Positions 35,471-48,100 of a stretch of 64,000 nt of DNA are shown here, piece by piece. The position numbers were made by a program, and so were the translations under genes. The notes beneath the pieces are model-generated. The model worked only from the letters and a program-made list of their open reading frames with translations. It made no database searches and was not told where the DNA came from. The stretch lies in the NCBI RefSeq assembly GCF_017562075.2, contig NC_054084.1, positions 13,902,798-13,966,797 on the forward strand, in the 5' to 3' direction. Source of the stretch: Anopheles merus. Its lineage: Eukaryota > Arthropoda > Insecta > Diptera > Culicidae. The first letter of the stretch is position 1, and each line of letters begins with the position of its first letter.

Positions 35471-38400
35471 GCTTTTCCTGTAGATAATGTTGAAGTCCTT
35501 TTCATAGCAAACTTTCAACAAAAGACGTCCAAATTTAAGTACCAACACAACAGCACAAGTGTTTCCCATTTGTAATGCATTCAAAAACTTCCACGCTGTT
35601 ATGGCACGCGAGTGTGAGCAGCGTTTAATAGGATTAAGCGGAAACCGAAGCACCATCTGGAACTGGAGGGCTCAGTTTGCGCTTGTGGATCCGTTTTTAA
35701 TTCCCCTTTTTTTACTTCATTTTCCAGTTGGGATAAATATTAGTGGGATCATGAAAAGTGTACAACAATGAGTCAAAAGTATAGCAGTAATTTCATTTTG
35801 CGTGATACTGTTCTTGCTTTTCGAAAAAGTATTTCAATATATACTTTGTTTAGGTAAATATAGCAAAATTGTTTTTCAAAACGCAAAACGCACCGAAAAC
35901 AATGGATTAACCTTTCTAATTACGTCAGCTTACGGTGCCTTCATGATCCACTCCATTGAGCGCTAAATGGTCAAGTTCACTTGAAGCTATTTTTTGATTT
36001 CTTAGGCAAATAATACGCACAAGATGCTCCCAACAAGCTCTTCAAGAAAGTACTTGCACATACATACACAGCAAAAAAAGAAACATGAACCCAAAATGTA
36101 CCAAGCAAACATGGGATTTTCGTTTGCGCACAAGGCGCACCAGATTGACTTCTTTGAACTATCTGATCCGTATCACGTCTTAATTGAGTGCTGGCCCTCA
36201 AGTATCATCAATCAACCCAACTGGGCAGTGAGGGGAGGGCAACAGTCGACTCGCCGTTCGGTTCCCCGAGCCCTGCGTTCGAGCGGTTTGGTTCGATATC
36301 GGATGCCCGCTCGGGTGTAATCTCTCGCACCGTAGCTCCGTAGGCTTTTCCCATCGGGCGGCGTGTTCGGTAGTAATTCAACAGGGATTAACATCAAATG
36401 AGCTCTCCGGTCCAGCTACACCATTATCCGGTAATCTTCCGGTCCGATGGGAAAACCGGTACCGACGACCTGCCTATGGTATACCGTGCTCAACAGTCTC
36501 TCGGCCTCTCATTTTCTTCCAAACCGTTGGAGTTGGGGCATGATGCTTGGGTTGTAAGGATTTGCCTTCTGATATGCATCGAACAAGCGTGCCGTTTTCT
36601 TGTGCTCTCAGTGCTCTTGAGCCCGAAGGAGAAGGATAGCTTCAGTTAACTTCAGCAAGAAAAGATGGTGAGTGGTGTTTTTTTTTCCGGCCAGGCAAAC
36701 ACGTCAAAGATCGCCTGTGGCCTGTGGCGAAAACAAAACAATTCATCCTGTCACTCGCCGTCGACCTGGCGAGCCTGGTTCGTTTGAGTTGTGCTCAGTG
36801 ACGGCTGTGAGGGGTGTGGTGTAATTAATGGATTTCTTCGATACGGAAAAAGATGCCGATCCAAATCATCCAGCCGGTACGTTACGGTGCCGGCAACAAT
36901 AATAATCCCCGTGGCCTCCGGGACAGCTCCGGAAAGAAAATGGTCCCACTAAAACCCACAAAACGGTAAGATGCATATCCGTTTCCGCTACCCGACAGGG
37001 CCAGCCTAACTGTCAGATAATGTAAGTGATTTTGATTTGATTAGCCAACAAATTGTGCTCTCGTCTAAGGGGAAGAATTAAGCCCGGCTCGCATCACGGC
37101 GAGCAAGAAGCTCTGTACGATAGGCTATCAGTGAGAAATGGCATACAAGAGTGGAATGGGCATTCGGGCCGGATTCAAGCCGTATGATCTCTATCTGCAG
37201 CACTGGAATGTAAAGCGTACTCCCCGTGGAAGGTACCATGCCAACCCACTATTCATTAGAATTCTTCGAACCACTGGTATCACCCTACCCCGGGGGTGTG
37301 AAATCGAGAATCTTGCTGTTGGAATCTGTGGAACCGCAAAAATCAATTGTTGTTGCCTGAAAGCACCATTGGCTACGCCTGAAGCCGCCCGGATAACGGG
37401 AACGGGCGTGTGGTCGTTGGAATCGTTTAAAGCCTTCTGCACAAACCACAATCTCTTAATAGAATACCTTTCCGAGTCGGACGCTTTCCAGCGTGACGCT
37501 TGCGGGAAGAATCAGAACGAGCGTGCCTTTGAGTCTCATAAATAATCACATTACAAATAGAAACTCGTCACCATCTCGTTGGGTCGGCGAACGTTATGCA
37601 TTCCCTGGAAGTTCCCCGGAATTATGGTCTGCGTGCGAACGGGTAGACGTCAGCGTATGACAGCAACAGAGCAGCAGTTGTACCAGCAAACGCCTATACC
37701 GACCAGCGCTTGCTGATCTCACCGAACAATAGTACGTGTGGGTTGAAGTTGCAACGCGCATAAAAAAGGCGAAGAACACCAACTAGTGACAACAGCACTA
37801 TTTCATCATCTGTCGTTTATATAACAGATTCACTTTCTTCGGGAGGCGGAAAACGAGGGGAAGGTTGATGCCGACTACATCCAGATGTGCCCAGTTGTGT
37901 GACTAAATTCAGATTTTCGTTTCACCTTTCGCCTGGTGTATGTGTGTGTGTGTCTCTCTGGGAGAGATCATGGTACGATGTAGATAAATCTCGCCGTCAG
38001 TAGCAGCTAACTCCCGAGGTCAAAGATAGAGAACCGGTCCGGTGTGACGGGGAAAGAACCTTGCGTGCCCCGGGGAGCGGAAGGATTTACGCCTTATCTT
38101 CATCCTGTCGCCTCGGCATCACTCAAACCCCACTGGGCTGGCCGGGAGTGGTTATGGTCCCTTGTGGCGGGTGTCAGTCGCCTCAGTGACTTATGGTTAC
38201 GAGACTGCGAGCGAGAGCGTACGAAAGAAGCCAGACACCGTTTGCCATTCCGGGTGCCGTGTGACAAACTAAGCGGCTTAGTTATAATGCGGCTGCAGGT
38301 TACCACCTCTAACTGGAACTGCGCTTCCCTTACCCCGGGCCAAGAAGCAAACCCTTCGCTGCAAGATAGTGCGGTGGTCACGTAATGATTTTAAACTACC

Positions 38401-39670
38401 GCCAGGGAGGGCGGAGTGGTGGCAAGCGAAAGAAGGATGCGCCACGGTGCGCTGGAAGAGGGAAATTAAATTTTGCTTCCTTACAAAAGGAAGTCGATAA
38501 GGAAGAGGAACTTTAGCGCCATACCCGTTCCTAGAAGGCGGGGCACGGTTCCATGATGCTTCTCGGTGCGCCTCCGAAAAAGTGAAAAGAGGTGAAGATA
38601 ATTCAGAGAGCGAGCGAGCGCGCGCGCTCTCGGAAACTATCACATAAATTAGCCTTTAAGCGCCTTCTGCCGGCGTCTTTGGCGGCGAAACTTTAAACGG
38701 GAAACCGGAACACGGTTGCAAAATCGCATACTTCTTGCTCAAGTGGATGCTTCTTGCTGCTGGTGCAGCGTGTATTCATGGATTTGGGTGCCAGCGATGA
38801 TGGTGGGGCTATTTGAATTTCACTCATAATGCTAGCGCATCAGTTCCGTTGGCCAATTTCGAGGCGATAAAGCTGGCCTATTTAAGTATTAAGGGATTTT
38901 GTAGCAATTGCTTAAGCTGTAGGTAGGGGTTAATTTCATTTCCATTGTTATTTCAATTCATTTCATAGAAATTTTATTTGATTAAATTAATAAGGAAAAA
39001 TGTGAACAATAATTTTAGTAAATTAATTACATGACTAATAACTTTAATTAAATTTCTTATATCCTTGTCACAGACGTACGTCAACTTTAGGAACTGGCCT
39101 TTTCGTACACCATTTTCACATTCTATGTAATTTTTCATCGTTTGTGTGTTTCTGTTTCTTGTATTGTTTGCCTTTGTATAGTTGGAAATAGTTTTTGCTG
39201 TTTTTCTTTAATGTTTAACGATTTTTTTTTATAAAAAAGATAATTACTAGCTCTGCCAAAATTATTGATTTATAATCTATTCAAAACAGTTTAGAATTAC
39301 AATCGTATTTCAATAATACGGGGTAAATTTCATAAATTATGGATAAAATGACTTTGATTCATTGTCTAATATTGGTTTTATTTTATCTAAAAAAAGTTAT
39401 AAAAATCATTCGATTGAATCCGTTTAAAGAAACCTTCTGACTTGATTATGGTATTAAAAAAAATTGTTAATAAGGTGAACTTTAGAAACCAATGGGTAAA
39501 TATTGAAAAAAAGAGGAATTGATGCAATATTAAAAACTTTTTTTCAAAGGCTATTGAAAGATCACTTGTAACGTATGTACGCAATGTACGCATGAATTTG
39601 ATTTATTGAGACTTACTTTTTCAATCATGATGTTATCGAGCTCATTAAAAAGCAAGCACTGTGAAGGTTC
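35471..39670. other. GC-balanced islands then AT-rich DNA, no gene called
   Basis: The island at about 35900-38850 is one of the largest in the window. A plus-strand frame at 37138-37545 (135 codons) starts with an ATG in fair insect context (A at -3, G at +4) and has balanced composition, but I recognise no domain and the opposite strand is also open, so it stays uncalled. A GT run lies at 37936-37953. The stretch 38900-39660 is AT-rich and empty. Confidence 0.45.
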
Positions 39671-40191
39671 ATGATTCACTATAATCATTCAAAGAAACCG
39701 AACGGTCTACCTAAGAAGGACAAGTTTCTACCCCGTTTCCATTTTCGTTCGTTCGCCAAACACACAACGATGCTGTTGCTTGCACAAGCCGAACCGAAAC
39801 TAACCTACACCAAGCAGATCTCTAGTGCTCGATGGACACTACCGCAACAGTATCGTCCCGCCACCAGTACAGGAAACAAAACCACCGGAAACCGGAAATA
39901 TGCAGCAACGCTTCCCTTTCTGGCAGTTCGGGTTGCTTCATGTAAGATAAATGGTATTGCAGGTAGGACGCCTCGGTGCCCTTTTATCAGCGGCTGGTGC
40001 GGTAGGAAGCATCTAACGCCGAGCGAAATTGGTTCAACATTGTTTGACCTCGGCAGCCTCGGTGTGTGAAAGGAAATGGGCCCATCGTGTATTATTTATT
40101 GCGTTTGCCGGACGGGGGATAAATCGGTTTAACAAAGCTATCCATTCAATACGGACGGATAAACATGTCTTTAAGTAATAACATCCTTCAA

Positions 40192-40215
40192 GTGTGCGTG
40201 TGTGTGTGTGTGTGT
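40192..40215. repeat. (GT)n microsatellite
   Basis: Twelve GT units with one GC interruption. Confidence 0.9.
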
Positions 40216-40982
40216 CTTCGGGTCGAGGCTTTGAGATGTTTTGCACGTTAGGATTGCAAGGGACAGAATGTAGTCTTTGGCTAAAGGGTGATTTTCCTGT
40301 TTCAAGCTGAAACAGTTGGTAGCATTTCATTTGAATTTTAAATTAAATATGAAGTAAATGAAGAAAAGGTTTAGAATTCAATGTTGTTGTATCAGTTTAT
40401 GCAATGCTTCCTAAGCATCTTGATCCTTTGAAACCAGATGGAACGGAGGTTTCTAACCGTCCAGGACAACATCGTTCACCTTGATGAAATGATATTCTGT
40501 ACATCGATACTTCATTGATCTGTTTGAAGAAAGGACAATCTAACCTAGAGTATGCAGTGCAAGATTGTCTAGTTTTCCTTGTATTGATACAGCACCACAA
40601 TATTACAAATTTACCTGTTTTCTTCCTCTCTTTACAATGTCTAATAAGTGACATTTTTCAAATTTAAGTAATGGATTTATTATTTTTGGACTTAATTTTA
40701 TCTTGTTTTAAGCTCTCACCACTGCATTAAAATAAAATCGAATCATCTTTGACAATCGTTTTTCCAAAACTGCTTCGTTAGCCTTACCAACCACCCAACC
40801 CAACTCTCCTCTAGACCCCGTAAGTGATTTAATGTAGCAAACTGTTCCGAAAAGCCATAACAACGCCCCCATAACCGACTCGGGGGGCTTGCTTCCGCCT
40901 TGCCGGGTCAATCGATATTTTAAAGGACCAAACAATGGCTTTAAAAAGCTTCAATCACTAGTTTGTTCCGGCCGGTCCCGCT

Positions 40983-41003
40983 CGTTCGTTCGTTCGTTCG
41001 TTC
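40983..41003. repeat. (CGTT)5 microsatellite
   Basis: Five perfect tetranucleotide units within a GC-balanced island. Confidence 0.9.
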
Positions 41004-42959
41004 AAGCGATCCCATAAAATGATCGTAAAAGTAAATTATGTGGACAGTCGCTGCGCAGACAGCGCACTCTGGACCGGCCCATAGGATCGGAGGTTAAAGT
41101 GCCCGATGAAAAATGTAACTATCAGTGCGGCAGTTTTTTGTCCTTCTCTCTTTCCATCCCGACTAAGATGTCAACGGAGTAGTAGCGAAGCCATCATCTG
41201 TGCGCAGGAGGAAGTGTGCGGCAAGACACTTTAGACTGACAGTGTTAGACATAATTCATTGGCTTCTTTATCCGAGCGGCACTTTTTTTGCAATTTAGTG
41301 TACCGTGTTGACTCCTTCAAGTGTTGGCCATTTTTCACAACGCTGCAGATAATACAATTCCAGCGGCAGAAAATGAAATGACAAACAATGATGCTTTACT
41401 GCAGCTGCAATGCTTTGATGAACTTTAAACTTAACACTCACCAGAGAGTTAAACAGTACAAAACCATGGAAGTATGATTTAAATCCTACGTGAATCAAAC
41501 AGACGAAAGTTTTGCACGAGAGAGACTATCACCCACGACACGACACCATTTGCACATGGTCGTCACTCACCAGACATGAATGGAGTAGTGTTTGTACCAA
41601 AAAAAACGGCATGGTTGGAGAAAAGTTTTGTTCCTCATGTACGTATGTGGTGTATTAAAAGCGACTCGTCCGATAGTGGAAAACAATGATACCACACGCG
41701 TGGCCGGCACTGGAGTGGGCAGAAAACTTTCTCGTTTAGCACCATTTAGCATTTGATGCCTCGTTCGCTCTCCAAATACTCTCGCCCTCCCCCCTACCCA
41801 TCCCTTGCACAAAACCATCGTCAAACTTTGGCGTCATCACATTCGTATTCTACAGAAATTGGAAGATAGTTACAATGCTTCCAGGGCAAACTTTTGCACT
41901 CCTTCCGCTCCAAAGCTTTACGGCAAGCAACGACACCAGCCAAATCACACACCATCGCGTTAGTACTTTGATTCTTTTTTTCCCGGAAGAAGGGTTGCTC
42001 TGGTTAGTTTCGTTGTTTGTTCTATTATTCCGTACCATTTGGTATTCTGCTGCCACTCCCCGAACGACACACTACGTGATGGGCTTTCGATTAGTTCTAT
42101 TTCTGGAGAGCTTTTGCTCAAACGGAGGTCCTAGAAAAGCTTGGAAAAGAAAAGGCTGTAAACTATTGTTTGAAATTCCATCAAAAAGGGCTTTGAATGC
42201 ATGTTTGATTACGCATCACTTCGTTGATTTGTGGATTTTGTTATGATCTTGAAGGGCAAATTGGGTAGTCTAATGTAGCAATGGAAATTACAGCACATTG
42301 AAGATTGAAATAGAATTCCTCACATTGACGTCCGATGAGCTTAAATCTCAAATATGAGCTTATAGATACTCTAGAAGAAACTAATTAAATGAATATTGAG
42401 TTGTATACTGCGTTCTATTCCAAAAAAACACGCTGAATATTTCTGTTAGCATGGCTCAGTACATTAGCAGACTTTAATAACCTTTAAAGATTAGTCGCTC
42501 ATATAAAAAAGCATGATAGGTATGAGTAAAAGTGCTGATGTTTGGTTAGTTGTAAGCCTCCTGTAAGCCTATTACTGAGAGATAGTTCAGTACTGGACTC
42601 TCCAGCAGGTGCCAAAGTGCTAAAAGAGGGGTTTTTATTCGTACTTGTTCGTTATGATTGTAGGTATTGCATCTCAAAACAGGATGTATTTGTATTCGAG
42701 CAGAGCTGTTCTATTAATCTTTGATAGCTGCTATTCAATCCGCTCCTGTTATTGATCGTAGCATAAAATATTGCTGCTCACGTTCGATAGAAAGATGTTG
42801 AGAAGGATGTATAGCACTGCGTGTGAACGTAGAATGCCGATGTGATGCAATGGTCAATATATTATTTTTTTCTGTCTATTTTTGTATGTTGTTCGTGAGT
42901 TGAGTCGAACACAAAATTTAGCACTACTGATGAATCCTGTGAAAACGAGTGCATTAACC

Positions 42960-43450
42960 ACCGATGAAGAGTAGTAATAACTAATAGAGCACTAAATAGT
43001 CCGCCATAATTATGCTGCACACTTTGCCCACCGAACGAATTATTGCCAAATTAGTGGAATAAAACCACCGTACCGTAAGTGATTGCGAAAACATGAAACG
43101 CCTGTAAGTGGCAATTTAATTAGCAACTATCTTCAACACCTTTTTTCCATCCACCATGTTTGCAACTGGCTGTTGTAAGCGGAAGATCTAATAAATGCAA
43201 GGAATCTCCACTTTAAGCGTTCCCGATTGCCGTTCGTAAATTAAGAGATTAAAATGCGGAAGTACCGGCACGCCAGAGCCTTCATTAGCCACATTAAACT
43301 AATTGTCCCTAATTAGGGACAGCAGTGAGGGACGTACAGGCTACGTTTTCTCCGAGCAGGCTTATCTCTGCCGCTGCATAAAGAGCGCATTCCATATCAC
43401 GCTGGCTCAATTCACTAAGCGGCAATTAAAAGTGGAGTAATTAGAAAATT
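42960..43450. promoter_or_regulatory. Candidate enhancer: cluster of homeodomain cores
   Basis: More than a dozen TAAT/ATTA cores occur in about 490 bp that is otherwise only moderately AT-rich. Several are in full homeodomain contexts: TTTAATTAG at about 43115-43122, CTAATTG at about 43299-43305, CTAATTAG inside the palindrome at 43304-43321, CAATTAAA near 43423 and TAATTAG near 43438. AT-rich DNA yields such cores by chance, so the claim rests on their density within the balanced stretch and on the palindrome. No coding potential. Confidence 0.35.
43304..43321. promoter_or_regulatory. 18-bp perfect palindrome with homeodomain core
   Basis: TGTCCCTAATTAGGGACA is a perfect 18-bp palindrome centred on TAATTA. 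A further AGGGAC half-site follows at about 43327-43333. Such symmetry suits a homodimeric binding protein. The protein is unknown. Confidence 0.5.
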
Positions 43451-44599
43451 ATGTTTGCCCGGAAGTGCTCTGGCTGGAGGAAAAGGGGGAAAACACGAAA
43501 CATATCAGATAGTTATTCGACTAATGATTACTGAGTGCTGCATTAATCCGGTGCAGCTTGTCATCATTTATGTTGATCGTTTTTTTTTTTCAAAGCTTAA
43601 GAAGAGCTTTTACTAATTCCAACGGAAAGACTGGAAGGAGGTGAACTTTTTTCCGTTTAATTCTTTTTATTTCTTTTGATTTTTTTTTTCAAATGGACAG
43701 CTTTTATGTGTGTTTTAGATGTATTTTCAATTTTTTTTTAGAGTTTGTGAATAATTCCACACACTCACTGGGCGATGCTACACAAACAGTTACACAAAAA
43801 CAAAAGCTCCGGAACAGAAAAGTTTAAATTAACGCGTAATCCACTGTCGTTTCGCTGGGACGGAAACAATTGAATTGCCCCTCTGGCAGAAATTTTCATG
43901 TTCCCCTAAATCCTTCGTTTAACCTTTTCCATCGGTATCGAAATCGAAAATATGCTTCAAGACGCACCAGCCGAAATCTGAGGTAAAAGCTGACACTGCT
44001 CTCGTTTGCTCGCTATTCAACTGTCTTCCGCTCGCGGGAAGAAAATAATCTTTGGCCGATAGTAATCTTTAATTATTTTAAACCGTCTGCTGCTGCCGCA
44101 GTCGGAACGATCCGTCCGCTGGCACCGAAAATGGTGCCGAAAGAAGCGAAAAAGTACTGAGCGTACCAGCTCGTTCTGATCCCGTTTTGTTCCAGGCCGG
44201 CATTTTGAGGGTTGGGAAAACGGGGGATCGCATTAGCTCGCGCGACGAGTCTGTGATGCTGCCATATCCTGCCATAATGGTCGCTGGTTAGATAATCTTG
44301 ATTGGAAGGCTTAGCGAGTGCGGAGCGAGCTGCTGAAAGACATGGCTTTTGAGGCAACTTTTGTCTGCTTTGTTTGCGCTCGTCAGCGATTACCGAAAAC
44401 TAGTTTTTCTTTCGAATGAAATTAGAGCTTTTCTGAAAGCAGAGTTTCGGTACAAGAGGGGATATTGCAGAGCTGAGTTTGGTTTGGCTACTTGGTAAAT
44501 AAAATTTAGACAGTTTTATTTGATTTTTTTTGTACGATTCTATTTGTTCGAGTTGAGTGGATATTGTATTGAGATCGATAAATAGTTTGATAAATAGTC
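43451..44599. other. Non-coding DNA, no gene
   Basis: GC-balanced with several poly-T runs near 43580 and 43680-43740. Two overlapping minus-strand open frames at 44073-44357 have no recognisable domain. Confidence 0.5.
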
Positions 44600-45405
44600 C
44601 TCTGTCCTTGTGAACGGCCTAAAAAGAGTTTACAGGCTGTGTTGTCCGTTTCCATGCGTACAATATGTCCATGTCTCAGAGGCGTATGTGATTACCGGTA
44701 CTGCATAGGTGCTATATAGTCCCAGCTTCGTCCGTCGTGATAAGTTTTTTGAGGTGAACTGATTTCTTAAGCTGTAGAAAGAGCAGTTGGTAGTTAGCAT
44801 CCTTGCGCGCAACTCAGCTTCCATGCTATTGTCGTTGCTGACATTTGACCCGAGATAGGTGAATTCTGGGACGACTTCAAAAGTGCGATCTGTACGTCAA
44901 GCCTAAGAAGTTTTGGATTAATTATTGGTAGAGTCGCCGATGTTGCCAACATCAGTTTGATCTTTGCCTCGTTTATCTGGAATCCGAGGTTCTCTGCCGC
45001 CTGCTAGATCTCTTGGTAGTCTTCTGCTAAATAGGAGAGCCGCAGACCAGGATCTGGTTTGACTTATAGAAGATGGTTCTCGAAGTTTTCCATACACCTT
45101 TACTTGGCAAGTGACGTTGGTCATAGTCATTCTAACTAGCCTCATCAGTTTGGCCGTGGTTCCAAAAGAGCTCATAACGTCATACAGTTTTACCCCGGCT
45201 TTACTATCATATGCAGCTTTGAAGTCAGTGAAGAGCTGGTACGTGCCGTATCTATATTCTACCATCTTCTCCAAGATCTACCGCATGGTGAAGATCTGAT
45301 CAGTGGTTGATTTTTTCCGTTTCGGAATTCTCTTTGATAGTTTCCGACTATCTCTTCAACGTGAGAGACCAGACGATGATGAAGGATCAGAGAAAATATT
45401 TCATA
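44600..45405 (-). pseudogene. Non-LTR retrotransposon reverse-transcriptase fossil
   Basis: On the minus strand the translation runs, with frame changes, from a segment ending HRLVSHVEEIVGNYQR (about 45400-45330), through KSTTDQIFTMR, an in-frame TAG and EKMVEYRYGTYQLF, to reverse-transcriptase motif A (TDFKAAYDS, with the catalytic Asp). A later part reads LRLSYLAEDYQEI (with a stop), AAENLGFQINEAKIKLM, then FTYLGS and ELRARMLTTNCSF. This order matches the widespread endonuclease-reverse transcriptase family of insect LINEs. The region between motif A and LRLSYLAEDYQ, which should hold the YADD catalytic box, is missing. At least two stops and several frameshifts show it is dead. The clade is uncertain. 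Confidence 0.85.
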
Positions 45406-47409
45406 ATTGCTAAATAGTATGGAGCTGTATAATCGATGTCGAATGCTTTATATTAATTGACTGTTTTCCACTCTTTTTGTTCGAGGTATGAACGTTGTTT
45501 GCTTCATGCTGAACGTATATCTACCATTTGATCCACGCGCAAAAGGTGGAACAAATTTATGCTGATCCACCCTACGCGTCACTGCCAAACGTTCCACAAC
45601 CAGGTCAACAATAACACCACTCGCCGGAACACTCGCAACATGATTAATTTACGTAATGTCTTCCAATGATGACTCCCCGGCCGAGCAACTCGGCAAGTCG
45701 GCCGCAGCTCCCGGTGTCATCTTACGCTTGTCGTACGCATTTAATCTTCCGATTTTAGCAGAGGTTGTAGAAATTATGGTCCTCCGCCGGCCCTTCCCGT
45801 AACCGATACTTGGAGCGGTGTGGTGATCCCCAGAAGTGGCACGTTAGTGGTGCGGTTTCCAGTGTGAAGTTCGGTCGGTATCGCCTTCACAACCCCTGCC
45901 CTTTCAGGTCCCTGCCAGCCCTGCAGAACGCGAAGCAATCGCACGATGGGCCCTCTTGGGAAAACTCCGAACATAAATGTAATAAACAAATGAAACTCAA
46001 TTACAGGGATAATAAATTTGCACTCATCATCATAATCAAAATTAATTTATTACGAAACTTTTCTCCTCCCGCGCTGAGCACTTGCTTCCTTCGTTTTGAG
46101 GGAAACGTGCTTCTCGCACATCTCGCCACACCTGGGGCAACTGTCTACGCTGGTTACGTTGCGCCGCGTACGCGTACGGCAGCCACCATCCCACCACCGC
46201 ACTCGTGCCACGGTCGCAAAGGATGGAATGTTGGCAAGCGTGTGCAGACAAAATACAATTTGCTTGCCAGACGAGGCACGGTTGCCTTCTCCTTCGTCCG
46301 TGGAAGATAATGATAACAGCGTTAGCCGGGTGCTTTGTGTTTGCACAAGCCGGTTCTCACACTTGGTGCGAGTGGGAGAATGTGATGCCGTGCGGGGGTG
46401 AGTTAAATTAAATAAAACTGGCTATTTAAAAGAAAACTCTACCGAATCATTGACACTCATTGGGACGTTTTATTGCAGCGCTGTTCTTTAGAGTGGCTGT
46501 GAATTTGTATTTGTTGCCATTGAAGTAATGTATTTACAATAAAAAGCTGCAATAATAATTATTGCAGGTAAATAAATGAATATAAAACTGTATCACGAAA
46601 GGATTTAAAATAACGTAAATAAGGAATAGGGTCGATAAACGATAAACAATAAACAAAAACGATAAACAATAAACGAAAACGATTAACAATAATAAAAAGA
46701 CTCGATGGTACCGTCTTAAGCTACTGTTTCAAATAATGGTTTACTTTTTAAACATATTTCAAAAACAGTTAAAACTGTCTTATTGAAATATATAATCTCC
46801 GTGAGGTTAATCATTTTGCTATGCGCGGTGATCTTATTATGACGAAACGATAACTCATAGACGAATGTGTTATTCAGTTGATTTATGCAGAGTGTTGCTA
46901 AGCTAAGCTAATACTAAGCTTATTTTTTCCAAAAAAAAAAAAGATTTGTAAGATCCTTCTTACATAATCTAAATTACAAATGTCAACTGACATCTGCTTG
47001 CTCTTTTATAAATACACAATCACACATTAAACATTTTGGTGAAACATCAAATTAAATATACAAGACATGATAAATATGGATTATTTTATCGCACTTCATG
47101 CATCATTCATGATAGTCCAATTGAATAGCTTTTTTAAAGACACCAACATGTTTCAATATCTAAGCGTATAATTAATCAAAAATGGGTTTGTCTCTTAGCT
47201 TTCTTTTATATTGATATAATGTATATAATCATATTTAAATAACATTAAAATATTTTTCTCATTACATTTTGAGTGAAGCATAAACTACTTGACAATGAGA
47301 CATTAAAACTAAATAGATATTTACATATCTTTACAAAACTGATTGCTTGATTATTATCTAATGACTAGTTTAACGCGATTAAGTCAATGTTGTTAAATTA
47401 GTTAAACCC
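45406..47409. other. GC-balanced island then AT-rich DNA, no gene
   Basis: The island at about 45550-46430 has long overlapping frames on both strands without a domain. From 46440 the sequence is AT-rich and includes a 20-bp tandem repeat (46641-46700) and a 21-bp palindrome (46547-46567). Confidence 0.5.
46641..46700. repeat. Tandem repeat, three copies of 20 bp
   Basis: Three adjacent units beginning GATAAACAAT (third copy GATTAACAAT). The first two differ at one position and the third is more diverged. Confidence 0.9.
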
Positions 47410-47412
47410 TTA

Positions 47413-48097
47413 AGGCCGCTTTACAGTCGAAGTGGGCCTGTCAAAACGTTGACAATTTATTTTTTACATTAAAATCAGACGAATTCAGCCCTTCTGGCGG
47501 CGAGAAATTACAGCTTAGATAAAAAATTCAAACAAAACCCGTTTGGACCATATCACCCATACGTAGCTCATTTAATTTATGTTATTATTATTAAACATTT
47601 ATTAATAAATTTATGCAATATAATGGCTAATAAGCATTATTTAATTAGTATTTTATAATAACTCAAATGAATTATATGTTAAAAACTAATACAAAAGTTA
47701 ATAGTAACATAAATAATATGATTATATTTAAATCGGATTATTCAGTTAATATTCATTTGTTTAAAAATATTTTAAGAAACCTATCGTTGAATCATATGGA
47801 ATTAAGCCGTTGACATTTTTCACGGTGAAATATTGTTTTCCGTAAAGACAGAACACTCGGAGAGTGAAACGGTAAATTTCAAACTTTTCGCCCAATCGAA
47901 ACGGTAAACTTGAACCGCTTCAACAATATGATATGCATTTCACCCCAATCAGAACTTCTCGCTTTGTTAACGGTGAAGAATAATGGTGATCGGGGAATGA
48001 TAAGGTAACGCATTTAATTCATTAAATTTGCATGTTTTATAGACTCAATAGCTGGGGAATTGGGGAATCGTGGTTCTCGCAAGGTCTAAAGCGGCCT
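47413..48097. mobile_element. Candidate non-autonomous DNA transposon with 11-bp inverted ends
   Basis: The ends AGGCCGCTTTA (47413-47423) and TAAAGCGGCCT (48087-48097) are perfect inverted repeats, and each is flanked on the outside by TTA (47410-47412 and 48098-48100). A TTA duplication is the mark of PIF/Harbinger-type transposition. The 685-bp interior is AT-rich and non-coding, with a doubled GAAACGGTAAA motif near 47867-47915, as in MITEs. An 11-bp inverted pair can occur by chance in a window this size, so the GC-rich ends in AT-rich DNA and the matching flanks carry the argument. Confidence 0.5.
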
Positions 48098-48100
48098 TTA

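Larger units (their letters stand above)
39671..42959. other. GC-balanced island then AT-rich DNA, no gene
   Basis: The island spans about 39670-41860 with AT-rich patches inside. It contains a GT run (40192-40215) and a TTCG tetranucleotide run (40983-41003). No exon or transposon was recognised. The remainder to 42960 is AT-rich. Confidence 0.5.
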
